Assembly (NCBI RefSeq): GCF_001404515.1
Contig: NZ_CXWE01000004.1
Location: 1-64,000 of the forward strand
Origin: Roseibium album
Lineage (GTDB): Bacteria; Pseudomonadota; Alphaproteobacteria; Rhizobiales; Stappiaceae
Length of the DNA: 64,000 bases
Direction: 5' to 3'
The notes under the pieces were generated by a model. That model saw only the letters and a program-made list of their open reading frames with translations. It ran no database searches and was not told the DNA's origin. Positions 1 through 9,049 of this stretch are shown in pieces. A program made the position numbers and the translations under genes. The stretch's first letter is position 1. Every line of letters begins with the position of its first letter.

Positions 1-1
1 T

Positions 2-1165
2 GGATCCTCCGTTTTCCTAAACATAACGGCGGACCACTTCAAAGGGGGAGGATCACTGGCAATGCAGCTGGCGCCCACGGCGACGACCGACCTCGCAATT
101 TCAACCTTGAAAATGGCGATGTCCGACAAGGATGATTTCGCCAAAGCTGCCGGTTGCGAAACACCTTGGGACATGGCAGGTCGCATCCAGACGGTAAGGG
201 TGGACAACGGACCGGCTTATACCGCCGGTGCATTTAGCACTGCCGCAATCGATGCCGGAATTGCCGTCGACTACACCGTCGCCGGTGCACCGTATCTGCG
301 TGGATCCATCGAGCGCGTGTTCAGCACCATCCATACCAAACTGATCTCAGGATTTGACGGACGCACGTTCAGCAACGTTGTCGAGAAAGGTGACTACGAC
401 GCAGGTGCGCGCGCATCTCTTACGATCGAAGAACTCGCCCAGGCGCTCGTCCGCTGGGTGGTTGATGTCTACCACAACACGCCGCACGAAGGTTTGGGTG
501 GACAAACGCCAAGAAATTGCTGGCTTTCTCTGCGGAAAAGGGTCGGGGTTCCGCTCGCTCCCAATGAAGATGCCTTGCGCGCATGCTTCGGGATTACCGT
601 TGAACGCCGCCTTCGGAGTGAAGGGATCCAGCTTTACTCCAACAAGTACCAGTCCACCGAGCTTCAGAGCATCCGTCGGGAATATCGAACCGGACAACTG
701 AGAGTACGCTTCGATCCGGACGATATCGGGCACATCTCCGTGGATACGCCTAAGGGTTGGCTCAAGGTTCCTTGCACGACGAAGGAGATGCACGGAACGT
801 CCCTCGAAGCGCATGTCGCCAGTCGGCAACGCCTGTTGGCACAGTATGGAGAAGAGGCTGCCCAGTCAGAAGCGCTCGTCAAGAAGGCACTCGCGGATCT
901 TCGCCGTCTCTCGGACGAGAGCCGCAAGAACCGGAGCATTGCCTCCCCAGTCTTCACGGCTGACAACCTCGCCAAACTTGACGCCCATTTTTCAGACGAC
1001 CGTCTGAGGGTCGATGAAGACTTTGAGGGCGACATTCTTGGGCTCGATGAACCCAATGAAACTGCCCAGACCAAACACGATCCAGACAGCCCAATTACCC
1101 ACATCCAAGACGCTCCGCCGTTCCTGGGCGACGACGATGACGATGACTACATTTTGGAGGACTAA
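2..1165 (+). CDS. tniA: TniA/TnsB-type DDE transposase, 5' end cut by window edge
   Basis: Strand-transfer transposase of the Tn7/Tn5053 group. The frame is open from base 2, so the N-terminal DNA-binding domains and the first catalytic Asp lie mostly outside the window. Visible is the rest of the RNase H-like core: the second Asp in VDNGPAY (codon near base 203) and the catalytic Glu in RGSIERVF (codon near base 311), with 35 residues between them as in DD35E enzymes. A Mu-type C-terminal region follows, ending in a very acidic tail with six consecutive Asp. The stop is one base before the tniB start codon, so the two are translationally coupled. Known role of the family: cutting and joining transposon ends with the TniB ATPase and TniQ targeting protein. 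Confident on family, not on which Tn7-like subgroup. Confidence 0.85.
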   Translation, partial: GSSVFLNITADHFKGGGSLAMQLAPTATTDLAISTLKMAMSDKDDFAKAAGCETPWDMAGRIQTVRVDNGPAYTAGAFSTAAIDAGIAVDYTVAGAPYLRGSIERVFSTIHTKLISGFDGRTFSNVVEKGDYDAGARASLTIEELAQALVRWVVDVYHNTPHEGLGGQTPRNCWLSLRKRVGVPLAPNEDALRACFGITVERRLRSEGIQLYSNKYQSTELQSIRREYRTGQLRVRFDPDDIGHISVDTPKGWLKVPCTTKEMHGTSLEAHVASRQRLLAQYGEEAAQSEALVKKALADLRRLSDESRKNRSIASPVFTADNLAKLDAHFSDDRLRVDEDFEGDILGLDEPNETAQTKHDPDSPITHIQDAPPFLGDDDDDDYILED

Positions 1166-1166
1166 C

Positions 1167-2258
1167 ATGACAACTTCGAATTACCATACCCCCGCCGCTG
1201 AAGCACAATCGCCTGGCCCGAATGCGCCTGGCCGACGGCAGAGATCGGCTGAGATCACGAAGCTTGAGGCAGAACTTCAGCACACCTATTTCCCTCAGAA
1301 AAGTGACGAAGACCTTCTCGACAGGCTGAACGACCTTCTCGACACCTTTGAAAATTACACCGACGCTGTCGAAACAATGGGATTGAGCCATGTGGGGAGA
1401 TTGAAAGAAGGCCGCACGCTCGCCATCGTAGGCGCATCCGGTGTCGGCAAATCAAGATCCCTTGAACGCGCCTTTGAATCTCTCGGAATGAATGATCGCA
1501 AAAGCCCGTTTCGGATTATTTCGATCAAAGCGCCATCCCCGTGCACCCTGAAGCAACTGGGTACCTCTGTCCTTCAAGCGCTAGGCTATCCGGTCCAACG
1601 TGATCTGCGGGAAAATGTTGTTTGGCGCAAGGTGCGAGACCAGCTCAAGCTCCACGGCATTCGCTTCCTGCATCTTGATGAGTTGCAACACCTCACCCAG
1701 CTTGAGAACCCCAACGATTCCATCAAAGTCTGTGACACCTTGAAGGGGCTCATGCAAGACGAAGATTGGCCGGTTTGGTTGGTTTTGTCCGGAATGCCCA
1801 ACCTGGCGGCCGTGATTGAAAGCAACTTTCAATTGCGCCGTCGCTGCACATTTGTCCGCCTTGATCTGATGACACCGTGCGCAAATGATCTCCAGACAGT
1901 CCAACGGATCATCAAAAACTATTGCAAGAAGGCGAAACTTGAACACCAGAATCTTCCGATGAACTAACTTTGCAGTCGCCTCATGCACGGCGCAGAGGGC
2001 AGAACCGGATATCTGATTGAAATCGTCCAGGACGCTCTTTGCAAGGCGTTGAAAGCTCGACGAAACATGCCCCTCATGGGCGACTTCGAGCTTACTTTTG
2101 AGGCCAGAACCGGCTGTCGCCCCGAACACAATGTTTTTGCCGAAGACGTCGAATGGCAGAATATTGACGTCCGAAACACTCTTTTCCCCGAAGACAAAGA
2201 AGAGGACGAAGTACCGCAGCCGAAAAAACGCCGTCTCAAGATCGTTCGGGGGGCCTGA
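1167..2258 (+). pseudogene. tniB: TniB/TnsC-type AAA+ transposition ATPase, interrupted by an in-frame stop codon
   Basis: ATP-dependent target-selection regulator of transposition. The start at 1167 has GGAGG six bases upstream (1156-1160). From that start, Walker A is GASGVGKS (residues 89-96) and Walker B is FLHLDE (D171 E172). The frame stops at TAA 1965-1967 (codon 267) and then continues in the same frame to TGA 2256-2258, encoding the expected C-terminal portion (RLMHGAEGR, an amphipathic helix, a basic end). Without the stop the product would be 363 residues, normal for TniB. One base change (GAA or CAA to TAA) explains it; no frameshift is needed. The 5' part alone (266 aa) keeps the ATPase core but loses the C-terminal region. 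Either the transposon is dying, the two parts work as separate chains, or the base is a sequencing error. Confidence 0.8.
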
Positions 2259-2260
2259 GC

Positions 2261-4129
2261 ATGGAACTGGACTCCGTCTACATTCCCTGTATCTATCCGG
2301 ACGAAACCGTCACCAGCTACGTTTCACGCGTAGCAAGTAAGGCCGGCTACACTGCCCGGGACTTTTGTCTCGACATGGAGATGAATTTCCAGGCTCTTTG
2401 CGATGGCAAACCGGAAGCGCTCGCCCGTTTCTCTGAGCTTGTTGGCGTCGAAGGCGACCGGTTCCCGGCAGCAATCTTCAAACGCACCGGCGACTGTTGG
2501 TTCGAATTTAAGCAAGAACCGTTTTCCAGAAATTCGCTTCGTCGAGCGACAGTGAGGGTCTGTCCTCATTGCATTCAGGAAGACCTCGAGCGAGACGTTG
2601 ACCATGAAAAGGTCAGGCCATACGGGCGTTGGTCTTGGAACATCGCCTCCATTCGGACCTGCTCGAAACACAAAACGCCCTTGGTCGTGGCTACGCACGA
2701 GGACCATCCGCAGAAGGTGCATGATTTTTCGCCGCTCCTCCAACCGTTCGTGGAGGACATCAACCGACACGTTCTAGCTGCACAGTTCCGTGAACCTTCA
2801 AGCCTCGAGATCTACCTGGAAAAACGGATCAGCGGAGATCAGCCCGAGAACTTGCTGTCATCCCTTCACCCTCACGCTTATGCCTCTGCCCGGGCCTGCG
2901 AAATCATCGGCGCGACAAAACTTTATGGCGCAAGAGTCGTCGCAGAGAGTTTGTCTGAAGACCAGTGGTACGCAGCAGGTCAGGTAGGCTTTGACATCGC
3001 CATTCAAGGGGTAGATGGAATTCGCGACTACCTCGATCATTTGCAACATAAGTTTGCAAGCAAAAACCAAAACTGGGGCCCAAGACAAATCTACGGCCGA
3101 TTGTACGAATGGCTTGCTCACGAAACTGAAGACACGGCTTATGACGATCTCAGGAAGACAATCACCGGGCATGCATTTAAGACGTTGCCCATGGGACCAA
3201 ACGACGAGATCTTCGGCCGGCGCCCGGCAAAACGTATTGTGCATTCCGTTCATTCCGCTCATCAGGAAACCGGTGCTCATCCAAAACGACTGAAAAAAAT
3301 TCTCCATGCGGTCGGGCTCATCGACCAAAGCCAACTCGGACAGACCGACGAACGCATTCTTTTCAATGCTGACGACGCAAAGTTCTATCTCGACCGTGTC
3401 GAACAGAGCATGTCGATGAACCAGGTCAGGGACTACATTAACGCGCCGCGGCCCGTCGACAGGTTGCTATTCGAAGCAGGCATTCTGAAGCCATGGCTTA
3501 CCGGCGGAACAGATATCTTCAAGCATCATGCTTTCGCGAAGTGCGACATGGATGAGTTCCTGTCGGATCTTACAACAGATACAAAACCAGTGACGAACGA
3601 CGAGACTAACTTGGTTCCAATTCTCAAGGCGCAAAAACTGGCCAACTGCTCAACCTTGGAAGTGGTGCAACTGATCCTGGAACATCGCCTTCGTACGCTC
3701 CGTACTGATCCCAACGAAACGGGCTTTCTCTCCATTCTTGTCGATCCTGAGGAAGTGAAGTCGCTCGTCCGGGGCAAAGACCATGGTGGGTATTCTCTGC
3801 GGGAGGTTGAAAAGAAACTGAAAACCTCAACCAAAGTGGTCAAAGCACTCGTCCAACGAGGTTGCCTGGAAGCCGAAACGGCCATCAATCCGGTCAACCG
3901 GTGTCCGCAAACCATCGTGAAGCGCGAAATCCTGGACGCTTTCATGAACAAGTTTGAGACCGCAAGTTCGCTGTCACGACGATTGGGTATACACCTCCAG
4001 ACGCTGATGAAGCATCTCCGGTGTTCGGGGGTCGAACCAGCGTTCGCCGTTGTGGACGTTCACGCGACAATCTACGATCGAGAAATCGCGTCAAAGAAAG
4101 CGCAGGAGCTTTCCAAACATGAGCAATAA
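2261..4129 (+). CDS. tniQ: TniQ/TnsD-type target-selection protein
   Basis: 622-residue member of the TniQ family, whose members bring the TniB-TniA complex to a DNA target. The N-terminal TniQ domain contains a zinc-finger pattern: CPHC (C101, C104) and CSKH (C134, H137), with WSWN between them. The remaining 480 residues are helical and contain several helix-turn-helix-like stretches (for example near residues 500-530 and 575-595), consistent with sequence-specific DNA binding as in TnsD-like proteins. It starts two bases after the tniB stop and overlaps the next small ORF by 11 bases, so it is the third gene of one transposition operon. At this length it is larger than the short TniQ of Tn5053 and closer to TnsD-like proteins; that comparison is from family knowledge. 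Confidence 0.8.
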   Translation: MELDSVYIPCIYPDETVTSYVSRVASKAGYTARDFCLDMEMNFQALCDGKPEALARFSELVGVEGDRFPAAIFKRTGDCWFEFKQEPFSRNSLRRATVRVCPHCIQEDLERDVDHEKVRPYGRWSWNIASIRTCSKHKTPLVVATHEDHPQKVHDFSPLLQPFVEDINRHVLAAQFREPSSLEIYLEKRISGDQPENLLSSLHPHAYASARACEIIGATKLYGARVVAESLSEDQWYAAGQVGFDIAIQGVDGIRDYLDHLQHKFASKNQNWGPRQIYGRLYEWLAHETEDTAYDDLRKTITGHAFKTLPMGPNDEIFGRRPAKRIVHSVHSAHQETGAHPKRLKKILHAVGLIDQSQLGQTDERILFNADDAKFYLDRVEQSMSMNQVRDYINAPRPVDRLLFEAGILKPWLTGGTDIFKHHAFAKCDMDEFLSDLTTDTKPVTNDETNLVPILKAQKLANCSTLEVVQLILEHRLRTLRTDPNETGFLSILVDPEEVKSLVRGKDHGGYSLREVEKKLKTSTKVVKALVQRGCLEAETAINPVNRCPQTIVKREILDAFMNKFETASSLSRRLGIHLQTLMKHLRCSGVEPAFAVVDVHATIYDREIASKKAQELSKHEQ

Positions 4130-4367
4130 GAAGAGACCTGACAAGCTCCAGAATGTCGACGTCAGTTCGACCCCAGCCCTTCGGAACAGGTCCTCTGCTG
4201 AGTCTTCCGGTGCCACGAACCTCTGGCTGGATGAATTCACTGAACGGATGACACATCCAGGGCCAGAAGAAGAAGAGTTCTTTGAGCGCCGCCGGCAGCT
4301 CAACTTGGGCGCAGGCATCGATGAGAACGGCAACTTAGTAACATCGAATTCAAAGCCCAAAGAATAA
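4119..4367 (+). CDS. Small hydrophilic protein overlapping tniQ
   Basis: 82-residue ORF starting at ATG 4119, inside the last codons of tniQ (11-base overlap in another frame), a layout typical of coupled translation. The N-terminus is basic (MSNKKRPDK). The centre has WLDEFTERMTHPGPEEEEFFERRR, a charged helix. There are no membrane segments and no Cys. I do not recognise a family. Its position as the last gene of the transposition unit suggests an accessory role or a remnant; nothing in its sequence defines a function. Confidence 0.5.
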   Translation: MSNKKRPDKLQNVDVSSTPALRNRSSAESSGATNLWLDEFTERMTHPGPEEEEFFERRRQLNLGAGIDENGNLVTSNSKPKE

Positions 4368-4514
4368 GCGGACCATACTGACGGAAACGCCCTACGGCAG
4401 CCGAAATTTGTATGCCTGGCAGGTTCGAACTTCAGTCGCCCTCAGCCTGATTTAGATACTCAGCGCTGCGGAAATTTCCGATCCTCATTCGCATCAACAT
4501 CTGGTTGGAATGCG

Positions 4515-4538
4515 CCTCCCTTTCGGGAGGTATTTTTT
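4515..4538 (+). terminator. Intrinsic terminator
   Basis: Perfect 6-bp stem CCTCCC/GGGAGG (4515-4520 and 4525-4530) with a TTTC loop, followed by TATTTTTTTG. It probably ends the tniABQ transcript or a short RNA upstream. Confidence 0.75.
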
Positions 4539-4679
4539 TGCCTGACCTCAGCTTTCCAGGCGTTTCGACCGAAATTGAGCAACACTTTGCTTTCATTTGA
4601 TTACTTCTTTGACAAAATTTCCGGATTGACTGAGCCAAATTGAGGAATAAACTTTTTTATTTTCAATGCCTTACATATT

Positions 4680-4800
4680 CCGTGCGCCATACTATGCTGG
4701 CAGGGACATGCGCCAAGGCCGGCAACCACCGGCCATAGCGCGGCTCCCGGCGCCCAGACAAGACCCGCCCATCGGAAACGATCGGGCGGGTTTTCGTTTT
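4680..4800 (+). ncRNA. Possible small structured RNA with its own terminator
   Basis: A hairpin GGCCGG-CAACCA-CCGGCC (4717-4734), flanked by further complementary bases (GCGC on both sides), is followed by a second strong hairpin and a T-rich run at 4763-4800. No ORF with a ribosome site lies in it. Boundaries are guessed; no convincing promoter was identified. It may instead be a leader or read-through end of a neighbouring transcript. Confidence 0.3.
4763..4800 (+). terminator. Intrinsic terminator
   Basis: Stem ACCCGCCC (4763-4770) with GGGCGGGT (4784-4791), extended by ATCG/CGAT around a GAAA tetraloop with one bulged C, followed by TTTTCGTTTT. It separates the structured segment from the aldo/keto reductase. 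Confidence 0.75.
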
Positions 4801-4989
4801 CAGATATGAACTGTAGAGTTTCGCCGAAAGCAGCTGCTTGAAGCCGATGTGACGAAGTTTGAATTGCCACTTGAGAGGCTCTGGCCGATGACGTGTCGCC
4901 ACCAGTGCTCCTCAATTCAGCATTTGTGCGCCTGAAATGGCATGCCAAGACAGAATTATTCAGGTTCCCCAACGGGTAGAGGGCAAAAA

Positions 4990-5988
4990 ATGGAAAAACG
5001 CAAATTAGGGAAAAACGGGCCGGAAATCGGGGCGATCGGTTACGGTGGAATGTCCTTTTCCGACATGTATGGTCCCACGAACGAGGCAGAGAGCCACGCA
5101 ATTCTCGATACCTGCCGTGATCAGGGTGTCACGCACCTGGATACAGCCAATGTCTATGGCATGGGAAAATCGGAAAACGCTATCGGAACCTATCTGAAGG
5201 CCAATCCGGGTGCGCGTGAAGAGTTTGTGATCGCAACAAAGGCCACCATAACCCGCGACCCGGACGGCAATCGCTTTTATGACAATTCAGCAGAGCATCT
5301 TGAGTCCGAACTGGACAAGTCGTTGCAACGGCTCGGTCTGGACTGTGTGGACCTGTTTTACGCGCATCGCCGTGACCCACGCTTTACACCGGAAGAAACG
5401 GCGGCAAATCTTGGTCGTCTGGTTGAAAAGGGCAAGGCTCGCGCGATCGGGCTGTCCGAAATTGCGCCCTCGACCTTGCGCCGGGCGATGAACGCCTTTC
5501 CAGTCGCCGCCGTTCAGTCGGAATATTCACTCGCCACGCGATTTCCCGATCTTGGACTGGTTCAAACCTGCGCGGAACTTGGCGTCGCCATGGTTGCTTT
5601 CTCGCCAGTCGGTCGCTCGCTGCTGACGGACAACCCGATCTCGCGCGACCGGATAAGGGACCTGCCGTTCCTCGCCGGCAACCCGCGCTTCACCGAGCCG
5701 AACCTGTCTGAAAACCTGCGCATTTCAGAAGGCTTCCGAAAACTCGCGGCAGAGATGGGAACTTCGGCGGCGGGACTGGCGAATGCCTGGTTGCTGTCGC
5801 GCGGACCTCATGTGATCCCGATTCCCGGCACCCGGTCTGTAGAACACTTGCACGAATGCATCGCGGGGGCAGCGCTGAACCTCACGAAAACGGATCTGGA
5901 CCGTATCGAGGCTGTGCTGCCCGTTGGCTGGGCCCACGGGGATCGTTATTCGGCAGAGCAATGGATCGGACCTGAACGATATTGTTGA
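4990..5988 (+). CDS. Aldo/keto reductase
   Basis: 332-residue NADPH-dependent oxidoreductase with the AKR (beta/alpha)8 fold. Numbering from the chosen start, the catalytic tetrad is visible: D51 and Y56 in HLDTANVYG, K84 in VIATK, H126 in FYAHR. A C-terminal cofactor-binding segment is present (IPIPGTRSVEHL). The ATG at 4990 (MEKRKLGKNG) is preferred because homologues begin there and GAGGG lies just upstream; an ATG at 4942 would add 16 atypical residues. The substrate cannot be read from sequence; the closest known group acts on aldehydes and ketones such as aryl or pyridoxal-type substrates. It stands alone downstream of a terminator. Confidence 0.85.
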   Translation: MEKRKLGKNGPEIGAIGYGGMSFSDMYGPTNEAESHAILDTCRDQGVTHLDTANVYGMGKSENAIGTYLKANPGAREEFVIATKATITRDPDGNRFYDNSAEHLESELDKSLQRLGLDCVDLFYAHRRDPRFTPEETAANLGRLVEKGKARAIGLSEIAPSTLRRAMNAFPVAAVQSEYSLATRFPDLGLVQTCAELGVAMVAFSPVGRSLLTDNPISRDRIRDLPFLAGNPRFTEPNLSENLRISEGFRKLAAEMGTSAAGLANAWLLSRGPHVIPIPGTRSVEHLHECIAGAALNLTKTDLDRIEAVLPVGWAHGDRYSAEQWIGPERYC

Positions 5989-6270
5989 TGGAAATTCGAC
6001 GACGAACAGTTGATCGCAAAATACCGCACACATGAATGACCGGCGCGAGATCGCAGCGTGCGATCGATCGCAGGTCGTTCAGATGTCAGCTCTGAATTTT
6101 CGGAAATCAAGTTTTCGGTGTCTCAAACACTTGTTATGCAGACAATCCAGTCCTGTTGTCCTGCAGAAAGTCGAGTTCGATGCGCCACCAGCCGAACCTG
6201 GCGATCAACACGAGGTCAGCTGGAGAGCATGCCTCGCTGCCAGCAGTACTGCCGTGTTCCGCCGGAACCT

Positions 6271-7158
6271 TTAGCGAAAAGCCGTTTGGCCTTTGTGATG
6301 GCCGTCCTTGAGCGCTACAACCAGTGTTGCCAGGACGATGCAGGCCGCAGCGGCATAAAACGCTGGCTTTGGCAGAATATCGAAAAACAGCACATCTGCG
6401 ATCACAGCAAAAACGAGAGACAGGTATTCAAAGGCGGCCAACTTGGAGACTTCGCTATACTGGTAGCTCAGCGTCATCAGGATGTGCGCAATACCACCGG
6501 CAATTCCCGTGCATACCAACAAGCCAAGCTGATTCCAGTCGGGCAGCGTCCAGCCGAACGGCAGTGTGGCAAGGCCAGCAACTGTGCACGTGAGTGCAAA
6601 GTACAACGCAATGGCACCGGCATTTTCCGTCAGCGCCAGACTTCGGATTTGAACCTTTGCACCTGCGGTCAGAATTGCCATTGCCAACGCCAGACCGACA
6701 CCAAGAAAATATGATGTGTCAACATTTGCCTCGGCGATCGTTGGAAGCACCAGAACGAGCACGCCGGCAAATCCGAAGAGGACGCCAAACCAGCGGGCGC
6801 CGTTGACGGTTTCGCCAAGCAGGATTGCCGCCAGAACAACAGCCAGAACCGGTGCCAGATAGCCGATGATGGAAGCATGAGACAACGGCAGGTACTTCAG
6901 GCTGGCAAAACTTGCAAACATGGCAAGGCAGCCCAGGACGCAACGGATCACATGACTTCCAGGCCGGTTCGTTTTGAGGCCGGAAGAAAAATCTCGTGTC
7001 CAAACCAGGAACAAAACCAGCGGAATCAGAGCAAAGGCGCTTCTGAAAAAGACTACTTGTCCAACAGGGACCGTGTCGGACAGCCATTTGATGAAAAGGA
7101 CCATCAGCGTAAAGAATGCCGTTGCGCCGATCCGTAGACCGATTCCCTTGAGATCCAT
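6271..7158 (-). CDS. EamA/DMT-family transporter, last gene of an ABC importer operon
   Basis: 295-residue inner-membrane protein with about ten hydrophobic helices in two repeated EamA halves, a family that mostly exports metabolites. The start MDLKGIGLRIG at 7158 lies five bases after the stop of the ABC permease upstream; the open frame extends further but only through permease sequence read in another frame. Being last in a six-gene unit with a nickel/peptide-type ABC importer is notable: in metallophore (Cnt-type) loci an EamA protein exports the metallophore and such an ABC importer brings back the metal complex. No metallophore biosynthesis genes are present here, so that link is inference. 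Alternatives are amino-acid or small-metabolite efflux. Confidence 0.8.
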   Translation of the reverse strand: MDLKGIGLRIGATAFFTLMVLFIKWLSDTVPVGQVVFFRSAFALIPLVLFLVWTRDFSSGLKTNRPGSHVIRCVLGCLAMFASFASLKYLPLSHASIIGYLAPVLAVVLAAILLGETVNGARWFGVLFGFAGVLVLVLPTIAEANVDTSYFLGVGLALAMAILTAGAKVQIRSLALTENAGAIALYFALTCTVAGLATLPFGWTLPDWNQLGLLVCTGIAGGIAHILMTLSYQYSEVSKLAAFEYLSLVFAVIADVLFFDILPKPAFYAAAACIVLATLVVALKDGHHKGQTAFR

Positions 7159-7163
7159 GATCG

Positions 7164-8045
7164 TTATTTGCCCGTCCCTACTGAATTTCCGCCCAGAAGG
7201 TCGCGCAACCGATCGCCCGCCAGATTGATGGCAAGAACGCACAAAAGAATGGCCGCGCCTGGGAAAATCATGAGATAAGGAGCCGTTTGCATATAGGCCT
7301 TGCCATCGAGCAGCATGGCACCCCATTCCGCATTCGGGGGCTGCACTCCGAACCCCAGAAAACTCAAGCCGGATATGGACAGAATGCTTCTGGACCAGGC
7401 GTTGGTCCATAGCACCAACAGGCTGGGTCCGATATTCGGTAGTATGTGACGCCACAGGATGAGCGTGGATGGCAAACCATTCAGGCGAGCCTGCACCACG
7501 AAATCACGATGCACCAGGTCAATGCTGAGGCTTCGAACAAGCCGCGCAAATTTCATCCAGCCGACCAGAATGAGGGCGAAGACCATATTGGCCGTGCTCG
7601 GACCCAAAACTCCTGCGATGGTCACCGCAGCGATCAATTCCGGAAAAGCAAAAAAGCTGTCCGTCATACGCATCAGCACAACGTCGGCCGCCCGTCCGAA
7701 ATGGCCCGCCACAAGGCCGATCATTGTCCCCATGACGGCGCCAACAAACGTAATCAAAAATGCCAGCCCGAGGGACCAAATGCCTCCGTAAAGCAATCTT
7801 GTCGCAATATCGCGGCCAAGCTGGTCGGTGCCAAGCCAATGCGCCTCCGAGGGCGGAGAAAGTCGATTTAGAAAATCGGGCGAATTTGGAGCATAGGGCG
7901 ATAACAGGAAGCCGGTGGTCGCGACTGCCAGCACGCAAAGAACCATCACCCCAAGCCGGAACAGGAACCGGTTCAGGTCCTTGCCGTGTTTGGTTTTTTG
8001 CAGATCGGTTTCTTCGGAAAACTCGGCCTGGATTTGGAATGTCAT
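7164..8045 (-). CDS. ABC transporter permease, DppC/NikC type
   Basis: 293-residue inner-membrane permease of the peptide/nickel importer family. One N-terminal helix precedes the usual core of five, and the family signature HWLGTDQLGRDIATRLLYGG lies near residues 69-88. The ATPase-contacting loop is around residues 186-200 (VVQARLNGLPSTLIL). Its start overlaps the preceding permease stop by four bases (ATGA), and the EamA gene follows five bases after its stop. It pairs with the DppB-type permease to form the membrane channel. Confidence 0.88.
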   Translation of the reverse strand: MTFQIQAEFSEETDLQKTKHGKDLNRFLFRLGVMVLCVLAVATTGFLLSPYAPNSPDFLNRLSPPSEAHWLGTDQLGRDIATRLLYGGIWSLGLAFLITFVGAVMGTMIGLVAGHFGRAADVVLMRMTDSFFAFPELIAAVTIAGVLGPSTANMVFALILVGWMKFARLVRSLSIDLVHRDFVVQARLNGLPSTLILWRHILPNIGPSLLVLWTNAWSRSILSISGLSFLGFGVQPPNAEWGAMLLDGKAYMQTAPYLMIFPGAAILLCVLAINLAGDRLRDLLGGNSVGTGK

Positions 8046-9049
8046 GACCGGGCCTCATATGATCGATCGTGTTTTGGTGGCTTGAGAAACGAAATCCTTG
8101 GATCCAGCGCATCCTGTAGCAGTTCAATCAGGGAATTGATGAAGACGTAGACAAGCGCAGAGAACATCACCAGAAAAAGGATCATGGGATAGTCCCGGGA
8201 GAGCACGGAGCCGGCCAAGAGCGAACCGATACCTCCACGTGCGAAAGTCAACTCGACGATGACGGTCCCTTCAAGAAGACTGGCAATGTCCAGACCAATC
8301 ATGGTGAGCGCGGGAATGGCCGCATGACGAAGGATATGGCGCCAGAAAATTTCACTTTCGCTCACACCGCGCAATCTCAATGTTTCCACAAAAGGCGCCG
8401 ACTTTGCTTCCAGAAAGAATGCACGCAAGAGCCTGGTCTGCGATGCGGTGATCCAGAACGCCAGTGTGATCGCAGGCAGCACCAGATGCTGGGGTGAACC
8501 CGTGCCATAGGCTGGAAGCCAGTTCAAATGAGCTGCGAACAAAAGGATCAGAAGCAGACCGAGCCAATAATTCGGCATGGCCGCACCAATTGACGCCAGG
8601 GCGACCGCGGCCCGGTCGAAATGGCTGCCCGGTCTCCAGACAGCAACTGAACTGAGTGCGAATGCGGCAAGCAGCCCAATAAGCAGCGCAGTCGTCGTGA
8701 GCGAGAGCGTCTCGGTGACATTGCCGACAAATATGTCCCAAACCGGCGTATTGGAGGCGAAGGAGTTGCCGAAGTCACCCTGGACGAAACGGAACAACCA
8801 ACGGAAGAACTGAACGAAAAACGGCTCGTTCAACGAGAATTCCTCCCGAATTCCTTCCAGAATTTCTGGCGGAAAAGCCTGCACATCCGGGTAGCGGGCA
8901 TGGGCAATTGCTTCGGCTTTGTCACCCGGTGCAAAGTAAGTCATTGCGAACGTAATGAGACTAACGCCGAACAGGACGCAGAAAAGGCTCAGAAGTCGGC
9001 GGAAGAGTGCAAAAAGGAAAGGTGCAACACGGAGGCTCGATGTCAACAT
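8042..9049 (-). CDS. ABC transporter permease, DppB/NikB type
   Basis: 335-residue inner-membrane permease with six predicted helices. FQGDFGNSF-like sequence near residue 87 and the C-terminal segment LLQDALDPR are typical of DppB/NikB. The start MLTSSLRV at 9049 has a GGGGAAG ribosome site upstream and overlaps the ATPase stop by seven bases. A longer frame exists but reads through the ATPase gene. It forms the heterodimeric channel with the neighbouring DppC-type permease. Confidence 0.88.
   Translation of the reverse strand: MLTSSLRVAPFLFALFRRLLSLFCVLFGVSLITFAMTYFAPGDKAEAIAHARYPDVQAFPPEILEGIREEFSLNEPFFVQFFRWLFRFVQGDFGNSFASNTPVWDIFVGNVTETLSLTTTALLIGLLAAFALSSVAVWRPGSHFDRAAVALASIGAAMPNYWLGLLLILLFAAHLNWLPAYGTGSPQHLVLPAITLAFWITASQTRLLRAFFLEAKSAPFVETLRLRGVSESEIFWRHILRHAAIPALTMIGLDIASLLEGTVIVELTFARGGIGSLLAGSVLSRDYPMILFLVMFSALVYVFINSLIELLQDALDPRISFLKPPKHDRSYEARS

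Larger units (their letters stand above)
4368..4989. other. Gene-free strip downstream of the transposition genes
   Basis: No plausible gene here. It holds two intrinsic terminators (4515-4538 and 4763-4800) and a GC-rich structured segment (about 4680-4800). Two similar AT-rich motifs, GAAATTGAGC at 4571 and CAAATTGAGG at 4636, plus an inverted relative at 4911, might be transposase-binding repeats of a transposon end. A clean terminal inverted repeat was not found. Confidence 0.5.

Noticed and set aside
1014-1166. Upstream extension of tniB
   Set aside because: Overlaps the end of tniA in another frame and is basic and repetitive; ATG 1167 has a good ribosome site.
4408-4440. tRNA-like GGTTCGAAC
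   Set aside because: The TTCGAAC loop lacks a complementary T-stem and no cloverleaf can be built around it.
6058-6714. 218-codon plus-strand frame
   Set aside because: Largely opposite the EamA gene; Cys/Gln/Arg-rich shadow.
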